Notes: a model not told the origin generated them from the letters alone. A DNA stretch of 64,000 nt from Halorarum halophilum (GCF_013401515.1 NZ_CP058531.1:122743-186742); one strand, 5' to 3'. Shown: positions 8,661 through 18,702, counted from the stretch's first letter. Numbers and translations are program-made.

Positions 8661-9342
8661 ATTGAGTAGAGGGGAGCTGGCGATATTGCACTCGGTGGCT
8701 TACAGTGGTCTGCAGGCACGGACGCCGGCTATTGCGATGCGACCCTCGCCCCATGGGTAACCGTTCGCCTTCGCGTATCAGCGGTGAGTCTCATGGCGAC
8801 GCGCCATCGCATCCTCATTCGACCTCGTAAACAGATCAGCGTCTGTCCAAAGCGAAACGGGCGCGGTTTAGGGATGCAGGGGCGGGATTGAGAGCGAGAC
8901 CTGACCTCTCGTTCGACTGTGGGTGGTACCATTCACTTCCGGAATACCCCATTCGATTTGTCAGGGTCATTCTTGCCTCGCTACATAGCGCGCTCTTATA
9001 GTTCTCTTGGCTAAGCCAGTTGACGCACACTCCCTCGTCGACCGTCGCTCACCCTGCAGTGAGGTGAGCTATGTTCAATTACCGATGAGTGACCATCGTT
9101 CAACATCTCGATTCCTAGGAAACTGACCTCTGCAGGCGCTCAAAGCTGGACTCGCCCGGCACCAGCCCGTATAGCGACGATGTCGAGAACTGTCCTCCGT
9201 GTCGACTGTGGTTCAATGGCTTGACCTATCATTGGACTACGAACAGTCTCAAAGACCCGTTACGTTCTTCTCAGAGGGCGGTCCCTGAAACCCATGCAAA
9301 CCTCTATCTCAATGTGTGTCAGAGATACCCGCAGGGTTTCTC
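8661..9342. other. Intergenic, no gene recognised
   Basis: About 680 bases with only short overlapping frames on both strands and no recognised motif. It must hold the promoters of the divergent kinase and HalOD1 genes. Confidence 0.4.
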
Positions 9343-9642
9343 ATGCCCAACGAAAACAATAGGGTTGAGGACTCGTACACTCCGGAGCAAACTCGGACGC
9401 TCTGTGGGGCTGTTATCGAAGCCATTGCAGACTACAGAGGCACAGACCCCCACACAGATGACTTTGTACTATACGAGTACACTGATCCCGACGCAATCAC
9501 CAAACTATTCCAGCACGACGCCAACCAGAACCACCTCCTCCAGTTCACGGCTGACGATGCTCAGATAACCCTCGAAGGCAATGATACGGTCGAGATTAGC
9601 GTCAATAGACTACCCGACGGACAACACTCGCTACAGAAGTGA
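9343..9642 (+). CDS. HalOD1-domain protein
   Basis: 99 residues from ATG 9343; the in-frame frame opens at 9316 but the ATG fits family length. The HalOD1 pattern is present: VIEAIADYRGTDP, YEYTDPDAITKLFQ, and the final beta segment LLQFTADDAQITLEGNDTVEI. Second HalOD1 gene of the window, and unlike the one at 4.8-5.0 kb it has a normal start. It faces a DUF7344-like gene tail to tail. No enzymatic residues are known for this domain. Confidence 0.8.
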   Translation: MPNENNRVEDSYTPEQTRTLCGAVIEAIADYRGTDPHTDDFVLYEYTDPDAITKLFQHDANQNHLLQFTADDAQITLEGNDTVEISVNRLPDGQHSLQK

Positions 9643-9761
9643 CTGGACGGTCCGCAGTGTTGGACTGCGTAATTGGTCACCACCGTATCATCAATTCTCG
9701 GTCGGCAGTCTACTCACGATAGTGGTTCACGTCGGTCACATTCCTGTAGTGGATTCGGACG

Positions 9762-10100
9762 CTACGGTTCCCGGTTTGGGCGTTCGATAACTTTCGCAAC
9801 CGAGATGACCGCGTTGAACTTGGGAGCAGGTCCAGTGAGTTCGACCGTTCGCTCTTCCTGGTTGTACTGCACGAATGGTGCGTCAGCTGCTTTCGGCAGA
9901 TCCACGTGAAGGAGGTCGATTTCGATGCGGTCGAACGTATCGTCTGGAATGGAGACTGATCCAGGATCTGACTGCCACTCGGCGACGTGAACTGCCAGTT
10001 CATCGACGGAGACTGGGCCACCGTGTCGGTCGAGGTAGTACAGTGCGTACCGTCGCTGTTCTTCGCTTAGAAGGTCGAATATTCTGTCCAACGATGCCAT
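9762..10100 (-). CDS. Small winged-helix protein, DUF7344-like
   Basis: 112 residues from ATG 10100 (an upstream in-frame extension looks non-coding). The motif IFDLLSEEQRRYALYYLDRHGG is the signature first part of haloarchaeal DUF7344 winged-helix proteins. It is followed by SVDELAVHVAEW, a DLLHVDLPKA recognition region and a VQYNQEERTVELT wing. Paralogous in type to the genes at 4274 and 16568. Likely a DNA-binding regulator of unknown target. Confidence 0.85.
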   Translation of the reverse strand: MASLDRIFDLLSEEQRRYALYYLDRHGGPVSVDELAVHVAEWQSDPGSVSIPDDTFDRIEIDLLHVDLPKAADAPFVQYNQEERTVELTGPAPKFNAVISVAKVIERPNREP

Positions 10101-10506
10101 TCTCCAATCTATGTCCTCAAACAACGATAACGATTGTGCCAACAATTGGGATATCGTCCGACAGCTTTGGGTGGAATGTAAGGTGTTGCTTCGGGATTTA
10201 CTGACTTTCGACGAACTCATATTTCAGGCCTTCTTGCAGCTACGACAGCACCATTCGAAAGGACGGGATTTCGCAGGAAATAGCGTCTCTGAGTAACTCG
10301 TGGAGTTGCCACGGAAGGGCTGCCAAGACCAAGCCAGACTCAGAAATGTGTATCAACGGTCTACGAAGGCGCGATGGAAACGGACCGTATCATCAATCGC
10401 CAGCGGTGTTTCCTGAAGCGATTCGGTTGGTGCGACTAGTACCTTGTGTGCTCACTCCGACGTCGGACCCCTACTTTTGTTACACCACCCTGGGAATGCA
10501 TTGAAA
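10101..10506. other. Divergent intergenic region
   Basis: Promoter region between the winged-helix gene and the large kinase. A 61-codon frame at 10111-10296 plus (MSSNNDNDCANNWDIV start) overlaps the expected promoter of the minus-strand gene. It has no recognisable family, so I leave it uncalled. Confidence 0.4.
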
Positions 10507-13233
10507 ATGAAGGTGTTCACACGTACCGACCGCTTGCATCAGTGGTCGGTCGTGGGGGTTGGGCTGCTTCTCTGTGTAGTCATCGTCGGAACTGTGGCTC
10601 TCAGTGATCTCGAGTTCACAACACAGCACCTTCAGGTGGGCATTCCGATTCTGCTCACGCTCGGTCTCGCAACATTCGGTGGATGGCTCGCTCGGTCCAA
10701 CATGCCGCACACCTACGTCCGTCGAATTGCACTCTGGAGTCTCGCTGGCGCGGCCATTCTTGGCTCGTTCGCCGCATGGGAGATGTACACTCACCTCCTC
10801 GAAGGCGACTCACTGGTCGAGACATTACACGAACTCCTGCTCGGCCTAGCAGAAGGCGCGACCGTAGGTAGCGTGGTCGGCTACTACGATGCCCGCCGCA
10901 AGGACCACTATCTGGCATCCGAGCAAGCCAAGCAGGCCATTTCTGCATCGATGGATGGGATCGCCATCCTTGATGATGACGGAGAATACGAGTCCGTAAA
11001 TCAAGCACATGCAGATGTCTATGGGTACGACGATCCAGACGCATTCCTTGGAGAGAATTGGCAGCTATGCTATACCGAAGAGGAAGCCGCGCACATCCAA
11101 GACACAATTCTCCCGGAGGTGAATGCAGACGGAAGCTGGCGAGGGGAGCTCACTGGACAGCGTCGTGACGAAAGTACCTTCCCCCAGGAGATCACGCTCT
11201 CCGCGCGGCCAGCCGGTGGCCTTGTCTGTATCGTCCGCGATATTACAGAGCGGAAAGCCCAAGAGGACAGACTCAGGGCGCTCCATACTGTCACCCGGGA
11301 ATTCCTAGCTGCGGAAACCGCTCACGAGATTACAACCGAGATCGTGACGATTGCCGACGAAATGCTCGGCCATTCGCTGATTGCTGTCTGGGAATACGAC
11401 ACTGACTCCGAAGCTCTCCTTCCCCTGGGAATGACCGACTCCGCGACTCAGGTCGCTGCACAAGCTGGACTGGATGGCCTTCCTTCGTTCGAAGTGGGGT
11501 CAGCCGAAATGGAGATTTTCAAGGACAACGAGCCTGTTCTTATCGAGGACTACACCACGCTTGAGAACCGTCAAGTGACAGATGTTCCTCTTGGCTCGGC
11601 GCTGTATATCCCGCTTGGTGATTACGGGTTGGTCAGTATCGGCTCTACCGAACAGGGAACAATCGACGATATTGATCGATTCTTAGCGGAGATACTTGTG
11701 TCGAATGCTACGGCTGCAATCGAGCGAGTTGAGCGCGAACAGGAACTTGGAAATCGGGAGCAGCGCCTCCGAACAATCGTCGAGAATATGCCGGTTATCC
11801 TCTTTGCCATCGATCAAGACAGGGAGATTACGCTTCAAGTTGGGAAGGGTCTCGAGCAGGTCGGTGTCGAGCAGAACCAGATGGTCGGGTCGACAGTGGA
11901 GGAAATGTTCGATAATTCAGCGGTGATCACTGATGCGATCGATCGCAGTCTCGAGGGTGAACTAGTCGATGTCACGGTTGATGTCTGGGGGCGGACCTAC
12001 CAGGTTTGGTACCAGCCGATCGAGAGCAAGGACGAAGTAACGAATGTACTCGGCGTCGCGATGGATGTCACAGAGCGCCAAAAACGCGAACGTGGTATTA
12101 GAGCGTTACATGACGCTACCCGGGAGATGATGCAGGAGACCGATCCAGAAACCATCTGCCAGATTGCTGTCGATACTGCCGAGGACGCACTCGAGCTGCC
12201 ACTGTCTGCCATCTGGTTGCGTACAGACGACAACCCCCGCTTGGAACCGGTCGCCTTGTCAGACCAAGCGAGCGCGTTCATCGATAACCCGCCGGTGTTC
12301 GAGCCGGGCGACAGTATCTCCTGGCAGGTTTATGAAAAGGGGATGCCCCGTATATTCGACGATGTGAGTCAGGAGCCCAATCGCCACAATCTGATGACTG
12401 AGGTACGGAGCGAACTGATCGTTCCGATTGGCGAGTATGGCGTGTTGGGAAGTGGATCGACGGACATCGGTCGGTTCGAGGAGACGGACCTCGGGCTGGC
12501 AAAGCTGTTGGCAGCGAACACCCGCGCTGCGCTCGATCGAGCAGAGCGCGAGGCAGCCCTTCAACTCAAAACAGACCAGATGGAGTTCTTCAACTCGATC
12601 CTCCGCCACGACGTGCTCAACGGGATGACAGTGATTCGAGGCCGGGCCAAATTCCTTACTGATGAACTCGATGGCCAGCAGTTACAGGATGCCGAGACGA
12701 TCATCAACTGGTCCGACGACATCGTCACAATCATCAAGCGCGTCCGCTTGGTCTTGGAAACGTTGACGGGGATAGGGGACCCACAGCTTGAGCCTGTCGA
12801 TCTCGCAGAAACACTTCGCGCGGAAGTCGACCGTGTCCAAGCGACCTATCCCGATGTCACGTTCGAGATAGCTATTCCGACGGCGGTTACTGTCCGAGCA
12901 AACGAATTGCTGGGTGAAGTCCTTGGGAATGTCATTACGAACGCGATCGACCATAATGATACAGATGGGTTACGTGTCTCGGTGACTGTCGACGATCCTG
13001 ACGAAACTGACGAGTGCATTCTCGTCCGAATCGCCGACAACGGTCGCGGTGTCCCGAGAGACATCAAGGAGGCAATTTTCCGGCGGGAAGAGACCGGTCA
13101 TGCGAAATCCACGGGGTCAGGATTCGGCCTCTTTTTCGTCGATTCGATGGTAGCCGAGTACGGTGGTGACGTCTGGGTCGAAGATAACGAGCCACAGGGA
13201 GCAGTATTCGTTATCGAACTGCCGACTCCATAG
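10507..13233 (+). CDS. Multi-sensor histidine kinase (4TM-PAS-GAF-PAS-GAF-HisK)
   Basis: 908 residues from ATG 10507; the longer frame from 10444 adds a segment without hydrophobic character. Order: four membrane helices (to ~residue 130), PAS (~140-260, ending VRDITERKAQ), GAF (~265-420), PAS (~430-540, ending AMDVTERQKR), GAF (~545-700), then the kinase. The phospho-acceptor box is FFNSILRHDVLNGM, the haloarchaeal RHDVLNG type. The ATPase has NVITNAIDHN, ADNGRGVP and GSGFGLFF. It heads a co-directional set with the HalX regulator (89-base gap) and RecA-like gene (6-base gap), so phosphotransfer to HalX is the natural inference. Signal unknown. Confidence 0.93.
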   Translation: MKVFTRTDRLHQWSVVGVGLLLCVVIVGTVALSDLEFTTQHLQVGIPILLTLGLATFGGWLARSNMPHTYVRRIALWSLAGAAILGSFAAWEMYTHLLEGDSLVETLHELLLGLAEGATVGSVVGYYDARRKDHYLASEQAKQAISASMDGIAILDDDGEYESVNQAHADVYGYDDPDAFLGENWQLCYTEEEAAHIQDTILPEVNADGSWRGELTGQRRDESTFPQEITLSARPAGGLVCIVRDITERKAQEDRLRALHTVTREFLAAETAHEITTEIVTIADEMLGHSLIAVWEYDTDSEALLPLGMTDSATQVAAQAGLDGLPSFEVGSAEMEIFKDNEPVLIEDYTTLENRQVTDVPLGSALYIPLGDYGLVSIGSTEQGTIDDIDRFLAEILVSNATAAIERVEREQELGNREQRLRTIVENMPVILFAIDQDREITLQVGKGLEQVGVEQNQMVGSTVEEMFDNSAVITDAIDRSLEGELVDVTVDVWGRTYQVWYQPIESKDEVTNVLGVAMDVTERQKRERGIRALHDATREMMQETDPETICQIAVDTAEDALELPLSAIWLRTDDNPRLEPVALSDQASAFIDNPPVFEPGDSISWQVYEKGMPRIFDDVSQEPNRHNLMTEVRSELIVPIGEYGVLGSGSTDIGRFEETDLGLAKLLAANTRAALDRAEREAALQLKTDQMEFFNSILRHDVLNGMTVIRGRAKFLTDELDGQQLQDAETIINWSDDIVTIIKRVRLVLETLTGIGDPQLEPVDLAETLRAEVDRVQATYPDVTFEIAIPTAVTVRANELLGEVLGNVITNAIDHNDTDGLRVSVTVDDPDETDECILVRIADNGRGVPRDIKEAIFRREETGHAKSTGSGFGLFFVDSMVAEYGGDVWVEDNEPQGAVFVIELPTP

Positions 13234-13322
13234 ACGGTCCTTTCACTGGTTGAATACCTTCCAGAATCAGGACTAGAAAAACATCAAGAGGGTGGTATCC
13301 GAAGCAAAAAGAAGATGCTGTC

Positions 13323-13946
13323 ATGAGTAACTCAGACCTCCCAGTTATCCTCGTTGTCGAGGATGAGCCGGACGTCGCGGATACATACGATCGATGGCTA
13401 CAGGAATACGAGGTTCACCGGGCTGAAACAGGTGAGGAGGCACTTGCCCAACTCGATGAGACGGTCGATGTCGTACTCTTAGACCGAATGCTACCGGGCA
13501 TGTCTGGCGCAGAGGTGCTCACGGAAATTCGCTCACGGTCAATAGATTGCCGGGTGGCGATGGTGACAGCAGTCGATCCAGGCTTCGATATCATCGAGAT
13601 GGGCTTCGACGAGTACATCACAAAGCCACCGGATCGCGAGGAACTCCGTGAGACTGTTGCACGACTCCTGCATCGCGCAACGCTCAACGGCGATCTTCAG
13701 GAGTATTACTCGCTTGTGGCGCGGCGAGCTACCCTTGATGCAACGTTCCCCGAGAGACAACTCGAAGCGAACAAAGAGTACCGGGTATTGGTCGAACAAA
13801 TCGAAGTACACCGAGCTGCAGTCGACGATGCGATGGGAGATTTGGCCTCGGACGCCGACTTCATCGGAGCTGTCCGCGAGATTATGGACACAACCAACGA
13901 GACCGAGGCTCCGCACGACGAGGAATTCACAGAGTCAACGAAGTGA
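13323..13946 (+). CDS. HalX-type response regulator
   Basis: 207 residues. Receiver domain 1-120: acidic pair in VVEDEPDV, phospho-acceptor Asp in VVLLDRMLPGMSG, conserved Thr in VAMVTAVD and Lys in YITKPPD. The C-terminal ~70 residues (LHRATLNGDLQEYYSLVARRATLDA, charged helices) form the HalX domain, found only in haloarchaea and with no obvious DNA-binding motif. Lies between the sensor kinase and the RecA-like gene, so it is the probable phosphorylation target of the kinase. Confidence 0.92.
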   Translation: MSNSDLPVILVVEDEPDVADTYDRWLQEYEVHRAETGEEALAQLDETVDVVLLDRMLPGMSGAEVLTEIRSRSIDCRVAMVTAVDPGFDIIEMGFDEYITKPPDREELRETVARLLHRATLNGDLQEYYSLVARRATLDATFPERQLEANKEYRVLVEQIEVHRAAVDDAMGDLASDADFIGAVREIMDTTNETEAPHDEEFTESTK

Positions 13947-13952
13947 ATACCC

Positions 13953-14606
13953 ATGTATGAAATCACAGACATTCTTCCGGCTGGAACACTATCCGAACTC
14001 GAACCAGGAACGAGCCTGTTGATCGCTGCCCCGGCCATGAGCGGAAAGCAGGAGCTTGCGCTGGATCTCCTTGCTACTGGCCTTGATGAAAGAGATGGGC
14101 TGTTGATGGTGACGACAAGCGAAACAGCAGTGGAGTGTATTGACGAACTTGAACGGCGTGTTCCCTCGTTTAATCACGACCAGGTAGGGATTGTCGATTG
14201 CTCCGGGAGTAGCCAGCAGGAAACGATTCGAGAGATCGCCACGCAACGCGTCTCGTCACCTGGCGACCTCACGGGCATCAGCATCGGCACTACCAAACTC
14301 ATGCAACAGTTCACTAGCCACAACATCTCAAGTGTTCGGCACGGTCTGGTCTCAGTATCAACGCTCCTCCAATTCCTGAACCTCGACACTGTCTTCAAGT
14401 TCCTCCATATCTACACAACTCGAATTACTGATACCGGGGGACTCGGCATTTTTACAGTCGATAACGTCTCGCACGACCAACAGACGATTAACACCATCAT
14501 GACCGAGTTTAACGGCATGATTGAGCTCCGCGAAACCGAGACCGGCGAGAGAGAGGTTCGTATCCGAGGGATCCCTGACGTCCCACATGACTGGAACTCG
14601 GTGTGA
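13953..14606 (+). CDS. RecA-superfamily protein, DUF7504/KaiC-like
   Basis: 217 residues, starting 6 bases after the HalX stop. The front half resembles KaiC/RecA folds: LEPGTSLLIAAPAMSGKQELALDLL is a P-loop position with MSGK replacing the classical GxGKT, followed by DGLLMVTTSE and a central ISIGTTKLMQQF. It matches the haloarchaeal proteins encoded next to HalX regulators (sometimes called HTR-like, DUF7504). The altered P-loop leaves ATP binding doubtful. The conserved pairing suggests it acts in the output of the kinase-HalX pathway, but no mechanism is known to me. Confidence 0.8.
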   Translation: MYEITDILPAGTLSELEPGTSLLIAAPAMSGKQELALDLLATGLDERDGLLMVTTSETAVECIDELERRVPSFNHDQVGIVDCSGSSQQETIREIATQRVSSPGDLTGISIGTTKLMQQFTSHNISSVRHGLVSVSTLLQFLNLDTVFKFLHIYTTRITDTGGLGIFTVDNVSHDQQTINTIMTEFNGMIELRETETGEREVRIRGIPDVPHDWNSV

Positions 14607-15420
14607 GCCTGATGCTCCGCAGCATGCTGAAGAACCGCTCCGCGGAATTGTAGAAATCCGTCGTCTCCGATCTCTTCGGCGGAAGACGCGCCAGGCGGGG
14701 GGTCGACTCAGCGAACTCGTTTTTAACGCACTCGTTCGTCCGAGAGGTTCCTCACCAGCATCACACCAAAACTCGGGATCTCTCGCCAGGCGTTTTCCGC
14801 CCGACTTCGTCGGGGCTTCACGTCACTCATCGGACAGACAGTGGCGCTTGAGCAGTGATTGCCTTCTGCAGAACGATGTGCTAATCCCGTGTGAGGGTGC
14901 CGCCGTGAATCCACTCGTGTCCGGGCCGACGTACTGAATGGTGTCACTACGATCGTCTATATCGGCGAGCCGACCGAGTAACTAACCGAACGATAAGTGC
15001 AGGTGCAGCAGTTGCCTGAGCAACAATCGAGCCGACTGGGGTTTAGCGAAAACAGCCTGCTGGTTATAGTGTAAATTCTCAGCCGGGCTGGATCTACAGA
15101 TGATGTAGCTTACAGTAGATACGTATTCCAACGGTGATAGAACAGCCGTGCTGAACTCAGGGTGCATTACTTGTACATCATACCGTTCAAACTCCGGCAG
15201 TACTTTTCCCGCCACTCATCGTACGTCCCCCGATTCCTTGCGAAACTACCCCTGCTGACCATCTACCGCTCACATAGCAATGAGTGTGTGCAGGTGGAAC
15301 TATTAGCTAGCTCGCCGAAATCTAATCGATAGTTACACATGACAGGCACCGATCCATGGATCGAAACTCGCCGGTGGTGCTGGAATCACTGATCTCATCC
15401 TCTATGTTGATCGATCCTCG
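14607..15420. other. Intergenic / decayed sequence
   Basis: About 800 bases without a supportable gene. Near 14800-14817 a perfect small hairpin (CCCGAC-TTC-GTCGGG) sits in sequence resembling the 3' side of IS200/IS605-type elements, but no transposase motif survives. Bases 15370-15420 belong to the 5' end of the truncated monooxygenase-like frame. Confidence 0.35.
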
Positions 15421-15774
15421 GTGCATGACGGGAAACTGGATGAGCTCAAGCCGGCCATGGCGGAGCTGGCCGACTTCGTCGAAGACAACGAGCCAGACAT
15501 CTTGTCGTACGACGTCTACTTCAGCAGCGACGAGGAACAAATGACAGTTGTCCACATGCATGACGATCCAGCGACTCTGAAATATCACATGGACGTTACT
15601 GGTCCCAAATTTCCCCCGATTGATGAGTTCATTGAGCTTGAATCGATTGACCTTTATGGTGACCCTGGTGAGGATATTGCCCAGCAGTTACGTGAGAAGG
15701 CGACGGCCCTGGGAACCGGACGTGTTTCGATACACGACTTCCACGAGGGATTTGACCACGTCACGACAAACTGA
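15421..15774 (+). CDS. Antibiotic-biosynthesis-monooxygenase-like small protein, possibly 5'-truncated
   Basis: 117 residues from GTG 15421. Ferredoxin-like dimeric alpha+beta barrel pattern: LDELKPAMAELADFVEDNEP, a strand DVYFSSDEEQMTVVHMH, and a LESIDLYGDP strand. The same frame continues upstream with GITDLILYVDRSS, the expected first strand, back to a TGA without any ATG. So the native start is probably lost and the GTG would drop one strand. Family members include quinol monooxygenases and heme-degrading enzymes; specificity is unknown. A kinase remnant follows directly. Confidence 0.6.
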   Translation: MHDGKLDELKPAMAELADFVEDNEPDILSYDVYFSSDEEQMTVVHMHDDPATLKYHMDVTGPKFPPIDEFIELESIDLYGDPGEDIAQQLREKATALGTGRVSIHDFHEGFDHVTTN

Positions 15775-15822
15775 GTTCGTTGAGGAAGTATTCACCAGCC
15801 GACTGGTGGACGAGCGGTCCGC

Positions 15823-16040
15823 GACAATGGAGTCGGCATTGACCCTGACTTCACCGATCGTATCTTCGAGATGTTTCAGGGTTTTCACGACCCCGACGAA
15901 CATTCGGGGACTGGTAATGGGCTTGCGCTCTGTGAACGAATCTTCAAACGCCATGATGACCCTCCCTTGGCGAGTCCATCCCTGGTGAGGGCTCGGCGTT
16001 CTCGTTCACGCTTTCCGAAGCAGGTGCTGACGAGACATAA
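15823..16040 (+). pseudogene. Histidine kinase ATPase domain, 3' remnant
   Basis: The frame reads VRDNGVGIDPDFTDRIFEMF then GTGNGLALCERIFKRH, the G1 and G2 boxes of a GHKL ATPase. A frame change near 15960 then gives GESIPGEGSAFSFTLSEA before TAA at 16038-16040. The N box, HisKA and sensor parts are absent. The remnant follows the monooxygenase-like gene with no gap, so a deletion fused the two regions. Confidence 0.8.
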
Positions 16041-16228
16041 CTAGCCTGTTCTGTACAACCTAGTCCCGGAACAAACATCGGAGTGAGAATCGATCTCGAG
16101 TCAAGATCCAGCAATCAACATGACTTCACGTGACCTAATAGAGTACTCAAGTTTAAGAGGTATATGTTCTGAGACATCTTGATGAAATCCCTCTGGAGTG
16201 AAAGGTTCAGCGGGGAGGTTATCGGAGC

Positions 16229-16269
16229 TTAACCAACAAGGGTGGCTGTCACCGACCAATGTTGGTTAA
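16229..16269. repeat. Spaced inverted repeat, copy A
   Basis: Arms TTAACCAACA and TGTTGGTTAA separated by 21 bases. Same arms with 22-base spacers occur at 18661-18702 and 61222-61263. The arms are perfect inverted repeats while the spacers are unrelated in sequence. Sequence after the right arm (AGTAA, then a degenerate GCGA...CTTTCGC dyad) is also partly shared with copy B. Confidence 0.7.
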
Positions 16270-16567
16270 TAGTAACCGAGAAGATAGCGACAGCTGAATT
16301 GCCTTTCGCACATAGACAGAACAGCGATAGCACATGAGGTCAGCATTTATGTTCCCCTCTGAGACTCGACAAACGGGGAGCCGAAGCGACATTCCTGTCG
16401 AGTCTCCGAGCCAAAATCAAAGAAATAGGTATAATGCGTAACTGTCTGGCGTGCGTCGGTCGGAAGCGGTACACGACATCCCAGACACTGATCGAGGACG
16501 TGGCGACAAACTCCTCATCGATCGTTCCGGAATGTCCACTTGCGTATTGACCGAGTTACTCAACAAT

Positions 16568-16882
16568 ATGGATCAACACATTCGGACTCAGGAAGCTGAG
16601 TTAGACGAACTTCTGACCGTACTCGCTGACCAGTACCGCCGTGTCGTACTCTCCTACTTCCAGAATACGTCGGCAGATGCTGCGACCGTTGATGCCCTTG
16701 CCAGCGATCTCTACACCGGGGGCGAAGAGAACGTAGACTGGTTAACCGTGCAGTTACACCATTCAACACTTCCACTCCTGGAATCCGTCGGCGCAGTAGA
16801 ATACGACCAGCAGAGCGGGTCAGTCCGGTACCACGGTCACGCCGAACTGGAAACGCTCTTAGCCGCAGTTACAGGCCGTTAA
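16568..16882 (+). CDS. Small winged-helix protein, DUF7344-like
   Basis: 104 residues from ATG 16568; the upstream extension to 16451 looks non-coding. The motif [20 protein letters not shown] followed by [23 protein letters not shown] and a short beta wing matches haloarchaeal DUF7344-type winged helices. Third member in the window. It lies about 300 bases downstream of spaced repeat copy A, which could be an operator, but no direct link is visible. Confidence 0.8.
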
Positions 16883-17111
16883 TCGACAGCGCACTTCCTA
16901 CTCCAATCTGGAGAGGTACATTCCCATCGTGACGGAGTGGAACACGCCGGCTTATCTCCAGTGGCAGTAGAAACTGACGGGTTGCTCACAGTCTACCGCC
17001 ATTTCGAACAAGAGGGACGAGACGGTGAGAATCCTTCCTTCAACGAAACCGCATCTTCCGCCGTGCACGCAGGGCTAACGTTCATGTCGTAGCCCGCTGA
17101 ATACATCGGTT

Positions 17112-17315
17112 ATGAGCCAGGAACATATTGACGACCTTGAGTCCGCCGGCGCTGAAATCGTCGAGGCCGCGGACGATGCGACCGGGACGCGCATCGCCCT
17201 GAAGTTCGCTGGGAGTGCGTCGGCGCTCACGGAGTCGGCCGAGCTTGACTACCTGGTGGTTGACTCCATCAAGTCTGCACCCGAGTTGACGATGTTCATG
17301 GTGGCGCCACTCTGA
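17112..17315 (+). CDS. Hypothetical protein, 67 aa
   Basis: A short acidic protein (MSQEHIDDLESAGAEIVEAA start) with a final hydrophobic LTMFMVAPL. No family recognised. Haloarchaeal-like acidic composition and codon use favour a real gene, but no clear promoter is seen. Confidence 0.4.
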   Translation: MSQEHIDDLESAGAEIVEAADDATGTRIALKFAGSASALTESAELDYLVVDSIKSAPELTMFMVAPL

Positions 17316-17908
17316 GGAACTGCGGGACTCGGTTTACTGATGCGAAAAGGGGTGCGGATTTGCAGTATTTGAAATTGGCCAGATGGATGTTCCCAATACG
17401 GCAATATAACGTTCCTCGATTGAATGGTGAATGCGCTTCCTTCCAAAAATCACGAACCGAGTTCGGCCTGGATGCTGCTTGGAATTTCCAAGGCGATATA
17501 TACCCCCTCTAGATTAGGATCAATAAGGCTGCCATTATCTTTAATATTACCACGTTTCTACGAATTTTCGGGCGCACGTGGTGTCCCGTGTGCTCAGGCG
17601 GCCCAAACGTCGACAGTACGTCTCGTCGGCCTTTCCGAGCCGCTCACAATCGCGTGGGGCACCTGTGGAACAGGGGGAAACATGATGGGCGTCGGCAACT
17701 CGACACGTCGAGGTCATCTGACTCGGTGGCCGTCTCTCATCCGCGACCGCCCCCGACGTCCTCATGGCACGGGTTGAAACGACGCGGAGACATCCATCAC
17801 TAGTTGTTTTCTCGATTGTTGGTGTGAGAGCGTTACGGGGAACCTGTCACCATACGAAACGAGAACACTTGAGCTACGTTTTGCCCCCACTGCTGGACGG
17901 GAAACTCC
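17316..17908. other. Intergenic, no gene recognised
   Basis: About 590 bases. The first half is A+T-rich (around 17350-17560) compared with neighbours, and the second half returns to ordinary composition. No coherent coding frame. Confidence 0.4.
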
Positions 17909-18391
17909 TCACACGCGGAGCGTCTCGTCGCTGTCGTCGGTCGCGAAGAACTGAGTCTCTGGCGCGTATTCGGGGAGGCAAACCACCTTCTCCCGGCCGA
18001 CTCGCACGCGCACGACTCGGCCGTCGTCCTCCATCTCCTGGAGAAGCCGACTGATTGTCGAACTCGACAGATTCGCGTAGGTAGCGAACTCTTTCTGGGG
18101 AAGCGTACCCCCATTCTCCGAGATGAGCTGACAGAATAAGTCGTCGTGAGGGATACCGAGTTTCAAGAGGAAGTCCTTCTGACTCCGAATCTTACTGGGA
18201 TCGTACTCGAGCGATCCAACATCGTACGCAGGACCGGGTTGGTTTCTCGTCGATTCCTCCGGCTTTGCCCTGTTCTCGGCACGTGCTACTGACGTCGCCT
18301 TGAACGGAGTGGCTTTGGTCAATAATTCCCGAACCTTCTCGAATTCGAATACCAACGTATGTTCCCATGTTCGGGCTTCCCACATGAACAC
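17909..18391 (-). CDS. Winged-helix regulator (MarR-like C-terminal domain)
   Basis: 160 residues. The C-terminal half carries a clear winged helix: DDLFCQLISENGGTLPQKEFATYANLSSSTISRLLQEMEDDGRVVRVRVGREKVVCL. LSSSTISRLLQEM is the recognition helix and RVRVGRE the wing. It matches haloarchaeal membrane-associated or truncated HTH proteins (DUF7343 type). The N-terminal ~80 residues are polar and unassigned and may be what remains of a larger protein. Start choice is uncertain (two Met within three codons). Confidence 0.75.
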   Translation of the reverse strand: MFMWEARTWEHTLVFEFEKVRELLTKATPFKATSVARAENRAKPEESTRNQPGPAYDVGSLEYDPSKIRSQKDFLLKLGIPHDDLFCQLISENGGTLPQKEFATYANLSSSTISRLLQEMEDDGRVVRVRVGREKVVCLPEYAPETQFFATDDSDETLRV

Positions 18392-18660
18392 TTTCCCTAT
18401 TTCTTTAGATTCATGACGCTAGAATGTCGAATGATCGTGTCATGGCTATTCATATCGAGGGATAAACGCCGGATCGGAGAAGGGGCAGACAAGGTGTTGT
18501 ATTTCCTTCAATTGGGGGGTTCGAGAAGGAGTGGACAGAGTACATCCCTCGCACCGGCAAGACTCAGTAGGGCCCAGCATACTATAATCGGGCACTGTTC
18601 AGCCGATATCAAGGGTGCCTCCGTGAAGAGGGGGTGGAGCATTAGTGAAGCGAACCGGTC
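18392..18660. other. Intergenic sequence before repeat copy B
   Basis: Only short frames without family character. Together with 18703-18854 it separates the winged-helix gene from the IS5-type element. Confidence 0.35.
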
Positions 18661-18702
18661 TTAACCAACATATTTCAGTGGATGCCTCGGCATGTTGGTT
18701 AA
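18661..18702. repeat. Spaced inverted repeat, copy B
   Basis: TTAACCAACA, 22-base spacer, TGTTGGTTAA. About 20 bases further on a second dyad (AAGACAG-AG-CTGTCTT, 18722-18737) follows, of which copy A has a degraded version. It sits 150 bases outside the left end of the IS5-type element. Confidence 0.75.

Noticed and set aside
10111..10296. 61-codon plus-strand frame
   Set aside because: Overlaps the probable promoter of the minus-strand winged-helix gene; no family.
14640..14940. IS200/IS605 (TnpB-type) remnant
   Set aside because: Only a hairpin and vague similarity; no transposase motif.
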